A stretch of DNA of 62,184 nt, from contig NZ_AXAY01000024.1 of assembly GCF_000473045.1 (NCBI RefSeq), forward strand, positions 1 through 62,184. Direction: 5' to 3'. This DNA is from Bradyrhizobium sp. WSM3983. GTDB taxonomy: Bacteria; Pseudomonadota; Alphaproteobacteria; Rhizobiales; Xanthobacteraceae. Below, one piece after another: positions 39,931-49,042 of the stretch. The notes below the pieces were generated by a model, which was given only the letters and a program-made list of their open reading frames with translations, was not told the origin of the DNA and did no database searches. The position numbers and the translations under genes were made by a program. How positions within the stretch are numbered: position 1 is the stretch's first letter; each line of letters opens with the position of its first letter.

Positions 39931-40021
39931 CAGCTGGTCCCTTTACATGCGGCACCGATCGGCCAGGCAGGCGCCGGCCGTTCGGCCCATTGACGAAACG
40001 GGCTATCAATCCCAACTAGTT

Positions 40022-40065
40022 TTTGACACTGTGTCCAGAAACCATGTTTTTGACGTCGTGTCAAA
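40022..40065. promoter_or_regulatory. Tandem TetR operator sites TTTGAC-N5-GTCAAA
   Basis: Two equally built 17-bp palindromes lie in the 162-bp tautomerase/TetR divergent region. The one at 40049-40065 is perfect (TTTGAC, five bases, GTCAAA). The one at 40022-40038 has TTTGAC, five bases, GTCCAG. Their start-to-start spacing is 27 bp. They are ideally placed for the TetR regulator to act on its own gene and on the tautomerase. Confidence 0.8.
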
Positions 40066-40092
40066 TATTGATGACATTTAGAGGAGCTCGAT

Positions 40093-40692
40093 TTGAGACC
40101 GCGCGAATTCGACAACGACGACGTCCTGCGCATCGCGTTCGACCAGTTCTGGCGCAAGGGCGTGCGCGGCACCTCGCTGTCGGACATCGCGCGCGACGCC
40201 GGCGTTCAGCGCGGCAGCCTCTACAATGCCTTCGGCAGCAAGGAGGCGCTGTTGCTCCAGGCCTATGAGCGCTATGCGGGCGGCTATCTCGTCGCTCTGC
40301 AGGAGGCACTTGGCGCCGGCTCGCTGCGCAAACGTCTCACCGCGTTCTTCGACCTGACCATCACCAACTTCCGATCGGGCTCGCCACCGCGCGGATGTCC
40401 GACGACGCGGGGGCTGATGGAGCTCGGCGCGGCTGAAGGCGAGGGGCTCGACGAAGACGCGCGGAAGGCTTTTGCGAACCTTGTGTCGCGCATCACCGCG
40501 CTGGTTGAGGATACATTGTCGGCAGGCGCCGAGCGCGGCGAATTCGACGGCAACCCCACGAGCGCAGCGCTGCATATCATCACGGTGACGCGCGGCCTCG
40601 CCGTGCTTGAACGCGCCTTCGACGACGAGCCGCAGCTGCGCAAGATCGCCGCCCACACCATCGACCTCGTGCTCGGCAAAGGCGGTCGCTAG
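40093..40692 (+). CDS. TetR/AcrR-family repressor
   Basis: A 199-residue TetR-type regulator. The N-terminal helix-turn-helix is canonical (VLRIAFDQFWRKGVRGTSLSDIARDAGVQRGSLYNAFGSKEALL). The ligand domain has GSPPRGCPTTRGLMEL, common in members that sense quinones or electrophiles through a Cys; the Cys is present, so redox sensing is possible. The start is TTG with GAGGAG a few bases upstream. It should bind the two palindromes in its promoter and control the divergent tautomerase. Confidence 0.93.
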   Translation: MRPREFDNDDVLRIAFDQFWRKGVRGTSLSDIARDAGVQRGSLYNAFGSKEALLLQAYERYAGGYLVALQEALGAGSLRKRLTAFFDLTITNFRSGSPPRGCPTTRGLMELGAAEGEGLDEDARKAFANLVSRITALVEDTLSAGAERGEFDGNPTSAALHIITVTRGLAVLERAFDDEPQLRKIAAHTIDLVLGKGGR

Positions 40693-40797
40693 GCATCAGC
40701 GGGCCGACTCCTGTGCGGGGAACCCGAATGCTTAAGGCTTTGCTAAGGCGAGCGGGATAAATTGGCATATCAGCCCCGCCAAATCTTGCGAGCACCG

Positions 40798-42480
40798 ATG
40801 ATTTTCTCTCGTATCAGTTTCAAGCTGGTCCTCATTGTCGGCATCAGCCTTCTCGGCATGATCACGCTGGCACCGATCGCACTGTCGACCCTGCGCAGCC
40901 AGATGATCGCCGATCGCCAGGCCAAGACACAGCACATGGTCGATGTCGGCTATGGCATTCTCGCGCATTACCAGAAACTCGAGAGTGACGGAAAACTCTC
41001 GCGTGAGCAGGCGCAGGCCGGCGCAATGGCCGAGATCAAGAGCCTTCGTTACGACAAGGTCGAGTATTTCTGGCTCAACGACATGACCCCCAAGATGATC
41101 ATGCATCCGATCAAGCCCGAGCTCGACGGCAAGGATCTCGCCGCGATGAAGGATCCCTCTGGCAACGCGCTGTTCGTCGGCTTCGTTGACGTTGTCAAGA
41201 AACAGGGTGCGGGTTTCTACAGCTACCTCTGGCCCAAGCCCGGCTTCGAGCAGCCGGTCGGGAAAATCTCCTATGTGAAGGGCTTTGCGCCCTGGAACTG
41301 GATCATCGGCACCGGTATCTATCTCGACGACGTCGACGCCGTCTTCCGCGAGGATGCGATGACGTTCGGTCTGGTCGGCCTCGCGGTGTTTGTGCTCGTG
41401 CTCGGCGCCTCCTTCGTGATCGGCCGTAGCGTGACCCGGCCGCTGGCGAAAATCACTAACCTGACCGAGCGCCTTGCCGCCGGCGACAGTGCGTTCGAAG
41501 TGCCCTATACCAACCGTGCCGACGAGGTCGGCGGGCTCGCCAAGGCGCTTGCCGTCTTCAAGGACAATGCGTCGGCGGTGGGCCGGATGCATGCCGAACA
41601 GCAGGAGACGAAGCAGCGGACCGACGACGAGAAGCGCAAGACGATGACCGATCTTGCCGGCAAGTTCGAGGCGAGTGTTCAGGCCGTCGTCCGCGACGTC
41701 TTCAACGAGGCGCGCGCGATGCAGCAGGCAGCCCAGGGCATGTCGGAGACCGCGAACAAGGCGACCGACCGCGCGAGCTTCGTCGCGACCGCCTGCCAGC
41801 AGGCCTCGAGCAACGTGCAGACGGTGGCTTCCGCCGCCGGCCAGTTGTCGGCCTCGATCACCGAGATCAGCCAGCGCGTCGCGCAGGCCGCTTCCGTGGC
41901 CGACAAGGCGGCTGCCGACGGCCAGCGCACCAACGACACCGTGCAGGGGCTGGCCGCGGCCGCCCACAAGATCGGCGAGGTCATCGACCTCATCAACCAG
42001 ATCGCCTCGCAGACCAATCTGCTCGCGCTCAACGCCACCATCGAAGCCGCACGCGCGGGTGAGGCCGGCAAGGGCTTTGCCGTGGTCGCGAGCGAAGTGA
42101 AATCACTGGCGAGCCAGACCGCGAAAGCGACCGACGAAATCGGTGCGCAGATCACCGCGATCCAGGCCGAGACCAACCGGGTCGTCGGCAACATCGAGAG
42201 CATCCGCAAGACCATCATGGAGGTCAACGAGATCTCCTCGTCGATCGCAGCCGCAGTCGAGGAGCAGGGCGCCGCGACGCAGGCCATTGCGCACAGCGTG
42301 CAGGAGGCGGCGTCCGGCACCGACCAGGTCTCGCAAAACATCTCCGGCGTCACTGATGCGACGGCCGAGACCGGCCAGGCCGCCGGCCTCGTGCTGCAAT
42401 CGAGCGGACGCCTGACCGGGAAGCTGCAATCGCTGGAGAACGAGGTCAGCGCCTTCGTTGCGGGCGTGCGCGCGGCCTAG
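40798..42480 (+). CDS. Methyl-accepting chemotaxis protein, single-Cache type
   Basis: A 560-residue chemoreceptor. One membrane helix near the start (FKLVLIVGISLLGMITLAPIAL), a periplasmic sCache_2-like sensor (~35-185; VEYFWLNDMTPKMIMHP and APWNWIIGTGIYLDDV are typical), a second helix (FGLVGLAVFVLVLGASFVI), a HAMP domain, and the MCP signalling domain. The conserved hairpin tip IASQTNLLALNATIEAARAGEAGKGFAVVA is present in full. It has no obvious C-terminal CheR pentapeptide. Ligands are probably small organic acids (family knowledge). No che genes are near. Confidence 0.95.
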   Translation: MIFSRISFKLVLIVGISLLGMITLAPIALSTLRSQMIADRQAKTQHMVDVGYGILAHYQKLESDGKLSREQAQAGAMAEIKSLRYDKVEYFWLNDMTPKMIMHPIKPELDGKDLAAMKDPSGNALFVGFVDVVKKQGAGFYSYLWPKPGFEQPVGKISYVKGFAPWNWIIGTGIYLDDVDAVFREDAMTFGLVGLAVFVLVLGASFVIGRSVTRPLAKITNLTERLAAGDSAFEVPYTNRADEVGGLAKALAVFKDNASAVGRMHAEQQETKQRTDDEKRKTMTDLAGKFEASVQAVVRDVFNEARAMQQAAQGMSETANKATDRASFVATACQQASSNVQTVASAAGQLSASITEISQRVAQAASVADKAAADGQRTNDTVQGLAAAAHKIGEVIDLINQIASQTNLLALNATIEAARAGEAGKGFAVVASEVKSLASQTAKATDEIGAQITAIQAETNRVVGNIESIRKTIMEVNEISSSIAAAVEEQGAATQAIAHSVQEAASGTDQVSQNISGVTDATAETGQAAGLVLQSSGRLTGKLQSLENEVSAFVAGVRAA

Positions 42481-42626
42481 CGGCTCTCCACACAGCTTAA
42501 TTCCGCGACGCGGCACCAATGCGGGCCGCGGCTGGACCGCTCTTGACTCCAGGTCCTCTAGTCGTTGACGTCACACGACGTCCGCTGCAATAGGCGCGGC
42601 GCGCATGCGTGCCCGGAGAGTCCTGA

Positions 42627-45600
42627 ATGTCGTTCCAAAAGCTCCTGATCGCCAATCGCGGCGAGATCGCCATCCGCATCGCGCGTGCCGCGGCTGACGC
42701 CGGCATTGCCACGGTTGCGATCCATCCCGCAGATGACGCGCTATCGTTGCATGTGCGTGTTGCCGACGAGGCGGTCGAAATCTCCGGTCGCGGCGCGCGG
42801 GCCTATCTCGACATCGAAGCGGTGGTGAAGGCGGCGAAGAGCGCTGGCTGCGATTCCGTGCATCCCGGCTACGGCTTCCTCAGCGAGAACGAGGCGTTCG
42901 CGAAGGCCTGCGCGGATGCGAACGTCACCTTCGTCGGACCGAAGGCGGCCGCGCTGGAATTGTTCGGCGACAAGGTGGCCGCACGGCAATTGGCAAAGCG
43001 CTGCGGCGTGCCGATCATCGCCGGCACCAGCGGCCCGTCGAGCCTGGAGGAAATCACGGCGTTCTTTGCCTCGCTCGGCAGCCATGCGGCGATCGTGATC
43101 AAGGCCATGGCCGGCGGCGGCGGCCGCGGCATGCGCGTTGTCGAGAATGCAGCCGATCTCGCGGAAGCTTATGCGCGCTGCCAATCCGAGGCCAAGGCAG
43201 CGTTCGGCTTCGACGGCGTCTATGCCGAGCGGCTGATCCGGCAAGCCCGTCATATCGAGGTGCAGATCATCGGCGACCGCCATGGCGCGATCTCGCATCT
43301 CTGGGAGCGCGAATGCACCATCCAGCGCCGGCATCAGAAGCTCATCGAGGTCGCGCCGAGCCCTTCACTGAGCGACGGCTTGCGGGGCCGCATCATCGAG
43401 GCGGCGAAGCAGCTCGCGACGGCCGCGTCTTACGACAATCTCGGCACCTTCGAGTTCCTGGTCGACGGCAGCGCCGAGGACAGCTTTGCCTTCATCGAGG
43501 CCAATCCACGGCTCCAGGTCGAGCACACCGTGACGGAGGAGGTGCTCGGCCTCGACCTCGTGCGCGCCCAGCTCGCGATTGCCGCAGGCAGCACATTGGC
43601 CTCGCTCGGCCTTGCGCAGGGCGCGATCCCGAAGCCGCGCGGCTATGCCATGCAGCTGCGCGTCAACATGGAGACGCTGGACGAGAGTGGCGCGACGCAT
43701 CCGACCGGGGGCGTGCTCGCCGTGTTCGAGCCGCCGTCGGGGCCCGGCGTCCGCGTCGATAGCTTTGGCTATGCCGGCTACAAGACCAGCGCGGCCTTCG
43801 ACTCGCTGCTGGCCAAGGTCATCGTGCATACGCCGGGTGAAGCCTGGCATGACGTCGTGGCAAAAGCCTCACGCGCCCTGCGCGAGTTTCGGATCGACGG
43901 CGTCGTCACCAACATCGCTTTCCTCCAAGCGGTGCTGGCGCATCCCGATTTCAGGACCAACCGCATCGCGACTGATTTCATTGATCGCAACATCGCAAAG
44001 CTCGTCGAGGCGGCGGATGGCGCAGCCAAGCCGCTGTACTTTGCCGCGGCCGAGCGAACCGGCGCTCACGGTGCCGAGACCCACGTGGCACAAGCCGTGC
44101 CTGAAGGCGCAGTCGCAGTCGCGGCGCCCCTGCAGGGAACCATCGTCACCATTCAGGTGAAGGAAGGTGAGGTCGTGCGCCCTGGCCAGCAGCTCGCTGT
44201 GATCGAGTCCATGAAGATGGAGCATCTGGTCATGGCCGAGCAAGGCGGGCGAGTGACAAAGCTCGTCGCCGGCGACGGCGTCACGCTGCTGCATGGCGAG
44301 CCGATCCTGTATCTCGAACCGCTCGACGTCGCCGCCGATCGCGCGGCGGCCGAAGCCGACATCGATCTCGACCACATCCGTCCCGATCTTGCCGAGCTGA
44401 TCGCGCGCCAGGCCAATACGCTCGACGCGAACCGCCCGGCCTCGGTCGAGCGCCGCCGCAACACCAATCAGCGTACCGCACGCGAGAACGTCGCCCAGCT
44501 CGTCGACGACGGCTCGTTCATGGAATATGGCAGCCTCGCCATTGCCGCCCAGCGGCGGCGTCGCAAGCTCGACGATCTCATCAAGAACACCCCGGCCGAC
44601 GGCCTCGTGATGGGCGTTGCCACCGTCAACGCCGAAAAGTTCGGCAGCGAAGCCGCTCGCTGCATTGTCGTGGCCTATGACTACACTGTGCTCGCGGGCA
44701 CGCAGGGCCATATGAACCACAAGAAGATCGACCGCATGCTCTCGCTGGCGGAAGATTGGCGCGTGCCGCTGGTGTTCTATGCGGAGGGCGGCGGCGGCCG
44801 GCCGGGCGATACCGACCGGCTCGGCATGACCGGCCTCGACGGCCCGTCCTTCGTGCAGTTCGCAAGGCTGTCTGGTCTTGTGCCGGTGATCGGTGTCGTC
44901 TCCGGCTATTGCTTCGCCGGCAATGCCGCGATGCTCGGCTGCTGCGACGTCATCATCGCCACCAAAAATGCCTCGATCGGCATGGGCGGCCCGGCGATGA
45001 TCGAAGGTGGCGGGCTCGGCGTCTATCACCCGGCCGAGGTCGGTCCGGTCTCGTTCCAGTCGCCGAACGGCGTCATCGACATCGTGGTTGAGGACGAGGA
45101 AGAGGCGACAGCCGTCGCGCAAAAATACCTGTCTTATTTCCAGGGCGCGGTAACGGAGTGGCAGGCCGCCGACCAGCGCCTGCTCCGCCGCGCGATTCCT
45201 GAGAACCGCTTGCGCGTCTACGACATCCGCAGCGTGATCGACCTCGTCGCGGACAAGGATTCGGTGCTGGAGCTGCGCCGCGACTATGGCGTCGGCATGA
45301 TCACCGCGCTGATCCGCATCGAGGGCAAGCCGTTCGGCCTGATCGCCAACAATCCGCGCCATCTCGGCGGTGCGATCGACGCCGACGCCGGCGACAAGGC
45401 CGCGCGTTTCCTCCAGCTCTGCGACGCCTTCGATCTGCCGATCGTCTCGCTCTGCGACACGCCCGGCTTCATGGTCGGCCCGGAAGCCGAGAAGACCGCG
45501 ATCGTGCGTCACGTCTCGCGCATGTTCGTCACTGGTGCGAGCCTCACGGTGCCCTTGTTTGGCATCGTGCTGCGCAAGGGCTACGGGCTCGGCGCGCAGT

Positions 45601-45932
45601 CGATGATCGGCGGCGGCTTCCACGCCTCCTTCTTCACCGCGGCGTGGCCGACCGGCGAGTTCGGCGGCATGGGCCTGGAGGGCTATGTTCGCCTCGGCTT
45701 CCGCAAGGAGATGGAGGCGATCGCCGACCCCGAGGAACGGGAGACCTACTATCGCAACAAGGTCGCCGAGCTCTACGCCAACGGCAAGGCGGTCTCGATC
45801 GCCTCGGTGTTCGAGATCGACAACGTCATCGACCCCGCCGAGACGCGGCGCTGGATCATGGCGGGCCTGCGCTCGGTGCCGAATCCGCCGGCGCGGACGG
45901 AGAAGAAGCGGCCGTGCATCGACACGTGGTGA
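42627..45932 (+). CDS. Single-chain acyl-CoA carboxylase (BC-BCCP-CT)
   Basis: A 1,101-residue biotin-dependent carboxylase with all parts in one chain. Biotin carboxylase (~1-450): LIANRGEIAIRIARA, AMAGGGGRGMRVV, FIEANPRLQVEHTVTEEVLG. Biotin carrier (~500-575): VIESMKMEH, with the biotinyl Lys at residue 530. Carboxyltransferase (~600-1085): beta-like part (VPVIGVVSGYCFAGNAAMLGCCD) and alpha-like part (FDLPIVSLCDTPGFMVGPEAE, LRKGYGLGAQSMIGGG). This layout matches the long-chain acyl-CoA carboxylases described from Rhodopseudomonas and mycobacteria. It should carboxylate acyl-CoAs, probably of varied chain length. It stands alone in its transcript. Confidence 0.93.
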   Translation: MSFQKLLIANRGEIAIRIARAAADAGIATVAIHPADDALSLHVRVADEAVEISGRGARAYLDIEAVVKAAKSAGCDSVHPGYGFLSENEAFAKACADANVTFVGPKAAALELFGDKVAARQLAKRCGVPIIAGTSGPSSLEEITAFFASLGSHAAIVIKAMAGGGGRGMRVVENAADLAEAYARCQSEAKAAFGFDGVYAERLIRQARHIEVQIIGDRHGAISHLWERECTIQRRHQKLIEVAPSPSLSDGLRGRIIEAAKQLATAASYDNLGTFEFLVDGSAEDSFAFIEANPRLQVEHTVTEEVLGLDLVRAQLAIAAGSTLASLGLAQGAIPKPRGYAMQLRVNMETLDESGATHPTGGVLAVFEPPSGPGVRVDSFGYAGYKTSAAFDSLLAKVIVHTPGEAWHDVVAKASRALREFRIDGVVTNIAFLQAVLAHPDFRTNRIATDFIDRNIAKLVEAADGAAKPLYFAAAERTGAHGAETHVAQAVPEGAVAVAAPLQGTIVTIQVKEGEVVRPGQQLAVIESMKMEHLVMAEQGGRVTKLVAGDGVTLLHGEPILYLEPLDVAADRAAAEADIDLDHIRPDLAELIARQANTLDANRPASVERRRNTNQRTARENVAQLVDDGSFMEYGSLAIAAQRRRRKLDDLIKNTPADGLVMGVATVNAEKFGSEAARCIVVAYDYTVLAGTQGHMNHKKIDRMLSLAEDWRVPLVFYAEGGGGRPGDTDRLGMTGLDGPSFVQFARLSGLVPVIGVVSGYCFAGNAAMLGCCDVIIATKNASIGMGGPAMIEGGGLGVYHPAEVGPVSFQSPNGVIDIVVEDEEEATAVAQKYLSYFQGAVTEWQAADQRLLRRAIPENRLRVYDIRSVIDLVADKDSVLELRRDYGVGMITALIRIEGKPFGLIANNPRHLGGAIDADAGDKAARFLQLCDAFDLPIVSLCDTPGFMVGPEAEKTAIVRHVSRMFVTGASLTVPLFGIVLRKGYGLGAQSMIGGGFHASFFTAAWPTGEFGGMGLEGYVRLGFRKEMEAIADPEERETYYRNKVAELYANGKAVSIASVFEIDNVIDPAETRRWIMAGLRSVPNPPARTEKKRPCIDTW

Positions 45933-46028
45933 GCGCAGTGCAGCAATAGCCTGCGTCCCGGTTCCCGATTGACATCCCCGCCTGTGGTGCCAGACTTTGC
46001 ACAATAATACAGGGTGGAGACGTCCGCG

Positions 46029-47879
46029 ATGGCCAGCCTTTCGGCCTCGAACCATGTCGCCCGTGTCTTGTCCGTCGCCAATCATGTGGCCGATGTCGAC
46101 GCGGAGTCGCGGATCGCGACATCCTGGCGGCGCTGCCTGATCAGCCACAAGCTCGATCCTGCCCGTCAGGGCCCGCCGCAGACGCTCACTGAAGCCGAAG
46201 TCCGTCACGTCGCCGAGCCGATGGAAGAGACCATCAGGCTGCTCACGCCCGAGCTCGACGATCTTGCCCGTGTGCTGCGCGACGCCGGCTATTGCGTCAA
46301 TCTCGCCGACGCGAACGCGACCATGCTGTTCAGCCGTTTGCCGGGCGAAGCCGACGCACGGATGTTCATGGACTGGAAGATCTACACCGGCTCGAACTTT
46401 GCCGAGACGTTTGAGGGCACCAACGGCCTGGGGACCTGCCTCGCGGCGCAGAAGCCGATCCTGGTGCATCGCGACGAGCATTTTCGTGCGCAGTGGCACA
46501 TGTTCTCCTGCGCCGTGGCGCCGTTGTTCGACCAGGCTGGACGTCTTGCCGGCGCGATCAACATCACCTCCTGCCGCGAGGACCTCGAACGGGCCGCGCA
46601 TCAGCTCGCGCTCGCGGTGACGATGGAGGCGACGCGGCGGATGGAAGGGGCGATCTTCCGCGATTATTTCCGCAACGCCTGGATCGCGACCGTGCCGGGC
46701 GACGGCGGCAGTGGCCTGCTCGCCTATGACGACGACCGCCGCATCGTCGGCGCCTGCCGGTCGGCGCGTGCACTGCTCGGCTTGACCGATGGCCTGATCG
46801 CCTCCGGCATCGATCTGTCGCGCTACATCAAATTCGATCATCACGCCGTGCGCCATTCAGACGAGATCGTCGATCTGCGCCGCGCCGATGGCCACCCGCT
46901 GGGGCAGGGCCATGTCGCCCCGCCGCCGCGCGCAAAATCGTCCACGCCGCGCCGCAACGAGCCCGTTGATCGCTTCGACGCGCTGCATCGGCTCGCCGGG
47001 CGCGATCCCGGCCTGGTCAAAAGCGTCAAGCGGCTGAGGAGCATCGGCGATCGCAATCTGCCGGTGCTGCTGCATGGCGAGACCGGCGTCGGCAAGGACG
47101 TGTTCGCGCGCGCCATTCATGCGGCGAGCAACAGGGCCCGCAACAACTATGTCGCGCTGAACTGCGCGGCGATGCCGGAAAGCCTGATCGACGCCGAGCT
47201 GTTCGGCTATGAGGCCGGCGCCTTCACCGGCGCGCGGCGCGACGGCTCGAAGGGCCTGATCGTGCAGGCCGATGGCGGCACGCTGTTTTTGGACGAGATC
47301 GGCGACATGCCGATCGCGCTGCAGACGCGGCTTTTGCGCGTGCTGGAGAATCGCGAGGTCTGGCCCCTCGGTGCGCTCAAGCCCGTGCCGGTGGACATCC
47401 GATTGATCAGCGCCACCCACCGCGATCTCGGCCGCATGGCGGAGGAGGGCGCCTTCCGCGCTGACCTTTATTTCCGCTTGCGCGGCGTGGAGGTGCGGCT
47501 GCCGGCCCTGCGCGAACGCGCGGACAGGGATGATATCATCCGCCAGATCGCGCGCGAGGAGGCGCCGAACTGCCGCCTCTCGGTCGAAGCGTGGTCACTA
47601 CTTTCGGCCTATCCCTACCCCGGCAACATGCGCCAGCTCCGCCATGCGCTGCGGCTTGCGGGCTGCACGGCAGAGGATGGGGTCATCACCGATGCCGATC
47701 TCGATCTGCCGCCGTTCGGAGGCCGCGCCGAGGAGCCGGACCTCGCCGCCGCCGAGCGCGCGACGATCGTCGAGGCGTTGCGCAAGCATGGTGGCCGCGT
47801 CACCGAAGCAGCCCGCGCGCTGAAGCTCAGCCGCGCCACGCTGTATCGGAAAATCAAGCAGTTGAAGATTCCGTTCTGA
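46029..47879 (+). CDS. AcoR-type sigma-54-dependent activator
   Basis: A 616-residue enhancer-binding protein. The N-terminal ~300 residues include a GAF-like sensor (MFMDWKIYTGSNFAETFEGTNGLGTCLAAQKPI...HMFSCAVAPLFD) as in AcoR. The AAA+ domain is complete: Walker A GETGVGKD (~350), the sigma-54 contact loop GAFTGA (~396), Walker B TLFLDEIGDMP, and the sensor YPGNMRQL. A Fis-type helix-turn-helix ends the protein (GGRVTEAARALKLSRATLYRKIKQLKI). Relatives control acetoin, alcohol or aromatic catabolism. No target operon is adjacent in an obvious way. The ATG at 46029 has GGAG nine bases upstream; a GTG at 46014 is possible. Confidence 0.93.
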   Translation: MASLSASNHVARVLSVANHVADVDAESRIATSWRRCLISHKLDPARQGPPQTLTEAEVRHVAEPMEETIRLLTPELDDLARVLRDAGYCVNLADANATMLFSRLPGEADARMFMDWKIYTGSNFAETFEGTNGLGTCLAAQKPILVHRDEHFRAQWHMFSCAVAPLFDQAGRLAGAINITSCREDLERAAHQLALAVTMEATRRMEGAIFRDYFRNAWIATVPGDGGSGLLAYDDDRRIVGACRSARALLGLTDGLIASGIDLSRYIKFDHHAVRHSDEIVDLRRADGHPLGQGHVAPPPRAKSSTPRRNEPVDRFDALHRLAGRDPGLVKSVKRLRSIGDRNLPVLLHGETGVGKDVFARAIHAASNRARNNYVALNCAAMPESLIDAELFGYEAGAFTGARRDGSKGLIVQADGGTLFLDEIGDMPIALQTRLLRVLENREVWPLGALKPVPVDIRLISATHRDLGRMAEEGAFRADLYFRLRGVEVRLPALRERADRDDIIRQIAREEAPNCRLSVEAWSLLSAYPYPGNMRQLRHALRLAGCTAEDGVITDADLDLPPFGGRAEEPDLAAAERATIVEALRKHGGRVTEAARALKLSRATLYRKIKQLKIPF

Positions 47880-48021
47880 CGGGTTGGCTGGCTTCTGTCG
47901 AAGGATGTCGGGAACCCGGACGCGGCTCGATTCCTTGTCGACTCTCCTGGATCGGTTGCAGGGCGCCAGTTGCGCCATCGCGAACATATATTCCAGACAG
48001 AGCGAGAGAGGAGCGGATTCG

Positions 48022-48909
48022 ATGGAGGAGATCGAAGTCTTTTTGGCCGTCATTGAAGCCGGCAGCCAGACGGCCGCCGCGCGACAATTGGACCGGTCGC
48101 TACAATCGGTGAATCGCGCGTTGGCTGCGCTGGAACGGAGCGTCGGTGTCGAACTGGTCCGGCGAACCACGAGGCAATCGGTGGCGACTGAAGCGGGATT
48201 GGCCTTCTATCGTCGCGTCAAGCCGGCTTTTGCGGAAATCAACGAAGCGCGCCTCGAGGCGGCAAACCGGCGCGTCGAGCCATCGGGACTCCTGAGGGTC
48301 GCCGCCCCCGTCCTGTTCGGGTCGACTCACGTGGTGCCTGCCATCGCCGAGTTCATGGCGCGCTTTCCGCAGATCGAGGCCGACGTCAATATATCCGACT
48401 GGCCGGTCGACGTCGTCGGTGGTGGCTTCGATCTCGCCGTCCGGATCAGGGAATTGCCGGACTCCTCGCTCAAGACCCGGCGGCTCGGAGAGTTACGCAC
48501 GGTTGCCTACGGCGCACCCGCCTACTTCGCGCGCCACGGCCGTCCCCTTCACCCCAATGATCTCGTCAGTCATCAATGCATCCTGCGCAGGACCGGCCGG
48601 GGCGAAGCCGACATATGGCGGTTTCAGATCGGGGGCCGCCTGACCACCGTGCCGGTGAATGGCCGCTTTCGCACCGACAACACCACGGCCGCGCATGCCG
48701 CCGCCCGTCATGGCATCGGCATCGGATATGGTCCGTTCTGGCAGATCCGCGATCTCGTCGATCAGGAAACTCTCGAAATCGTGCTCGAGGATTTTGAGGC
48801 ACCGCGAACGCCCGTCCGCGCCGTGTTTCCACCAAGCGCGATACCGCCGGCCAAGACGCACTTCTTCGTCGACCTCCTGGCGGAGAGGCTGAAGCACGAG
48901 CGGCTTTGA
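48022..48909 (+). CDS. LysR-family transcriptional regulator
   Basis: A 295-residue LysR-type regulator: helix-turn-helix VFLAVIEAGSQTAAARQLDRSLQSVNRALAALE, then an effector domain of the CrgA-like kind (ADVNISDWPVDVVGGGFDLAVRI). GAGGAG is well placed for the ATG at 48022; 46 codons upstream are open but unlikely. It precedes the flavin oxidase gene in the same direction (133 bases) and is its most likely target. Confidence 0.92.
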   Translation: MEEIEVFLAVIEAGSQTAAARQLDRSLQSVNRALAALERSVGVELVRRTTRQSVATEAGLAFYRRVKPAFAEINEARLEAANRRVEPSGLLRVAAPVLFGSTHVVPAIAEFMARFPQIEADVNISDWPVDVVGGGFDLAVRIRELPDSSLKTRRLGELRTVAYGAPAYFARHGRPLHPNDLVSHQCILRRTGRGEADIWRFQIGGRLTTVPVNGRFRTDNTTAAHAAARHGIGIGYGPFWQIRDLVDQETLEIVLEDFEAPRTPVRAVFPPSAIPPAKTHFFVDLLAERLKHERL

Positions 48910-49042
48910 GCGAGGCCCGGGAACGCATTCTACCGATTGGCGGGAATGTCTATCCCGCGGCACGCCCGTTGTCCCGGCGTAGAGTCGATCGCAGCTTGAG
49001 GCGGGGGCATATCCGCCGAGCGCGGCGCAAAGGACTGCACCC

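Noticed and set aside
45975..46010. Possible sigma-54 promoter (GG...GC) before the AcoR-type gene
   Set aside because: The spacing between GG and GC is 11 rather than the required 10, and the sequence does not fit the TGGCAC-N5-TTGC consensus.
43869..46856. 995-codon minus-strand frame opposite the acyl-CoA carboxylase
   Set aside because: Rich in His, Arg, Asp and Val in the way of antisense frames in GC-rich genes, and it covers a well-supported enzyme. No domain is recognisable.
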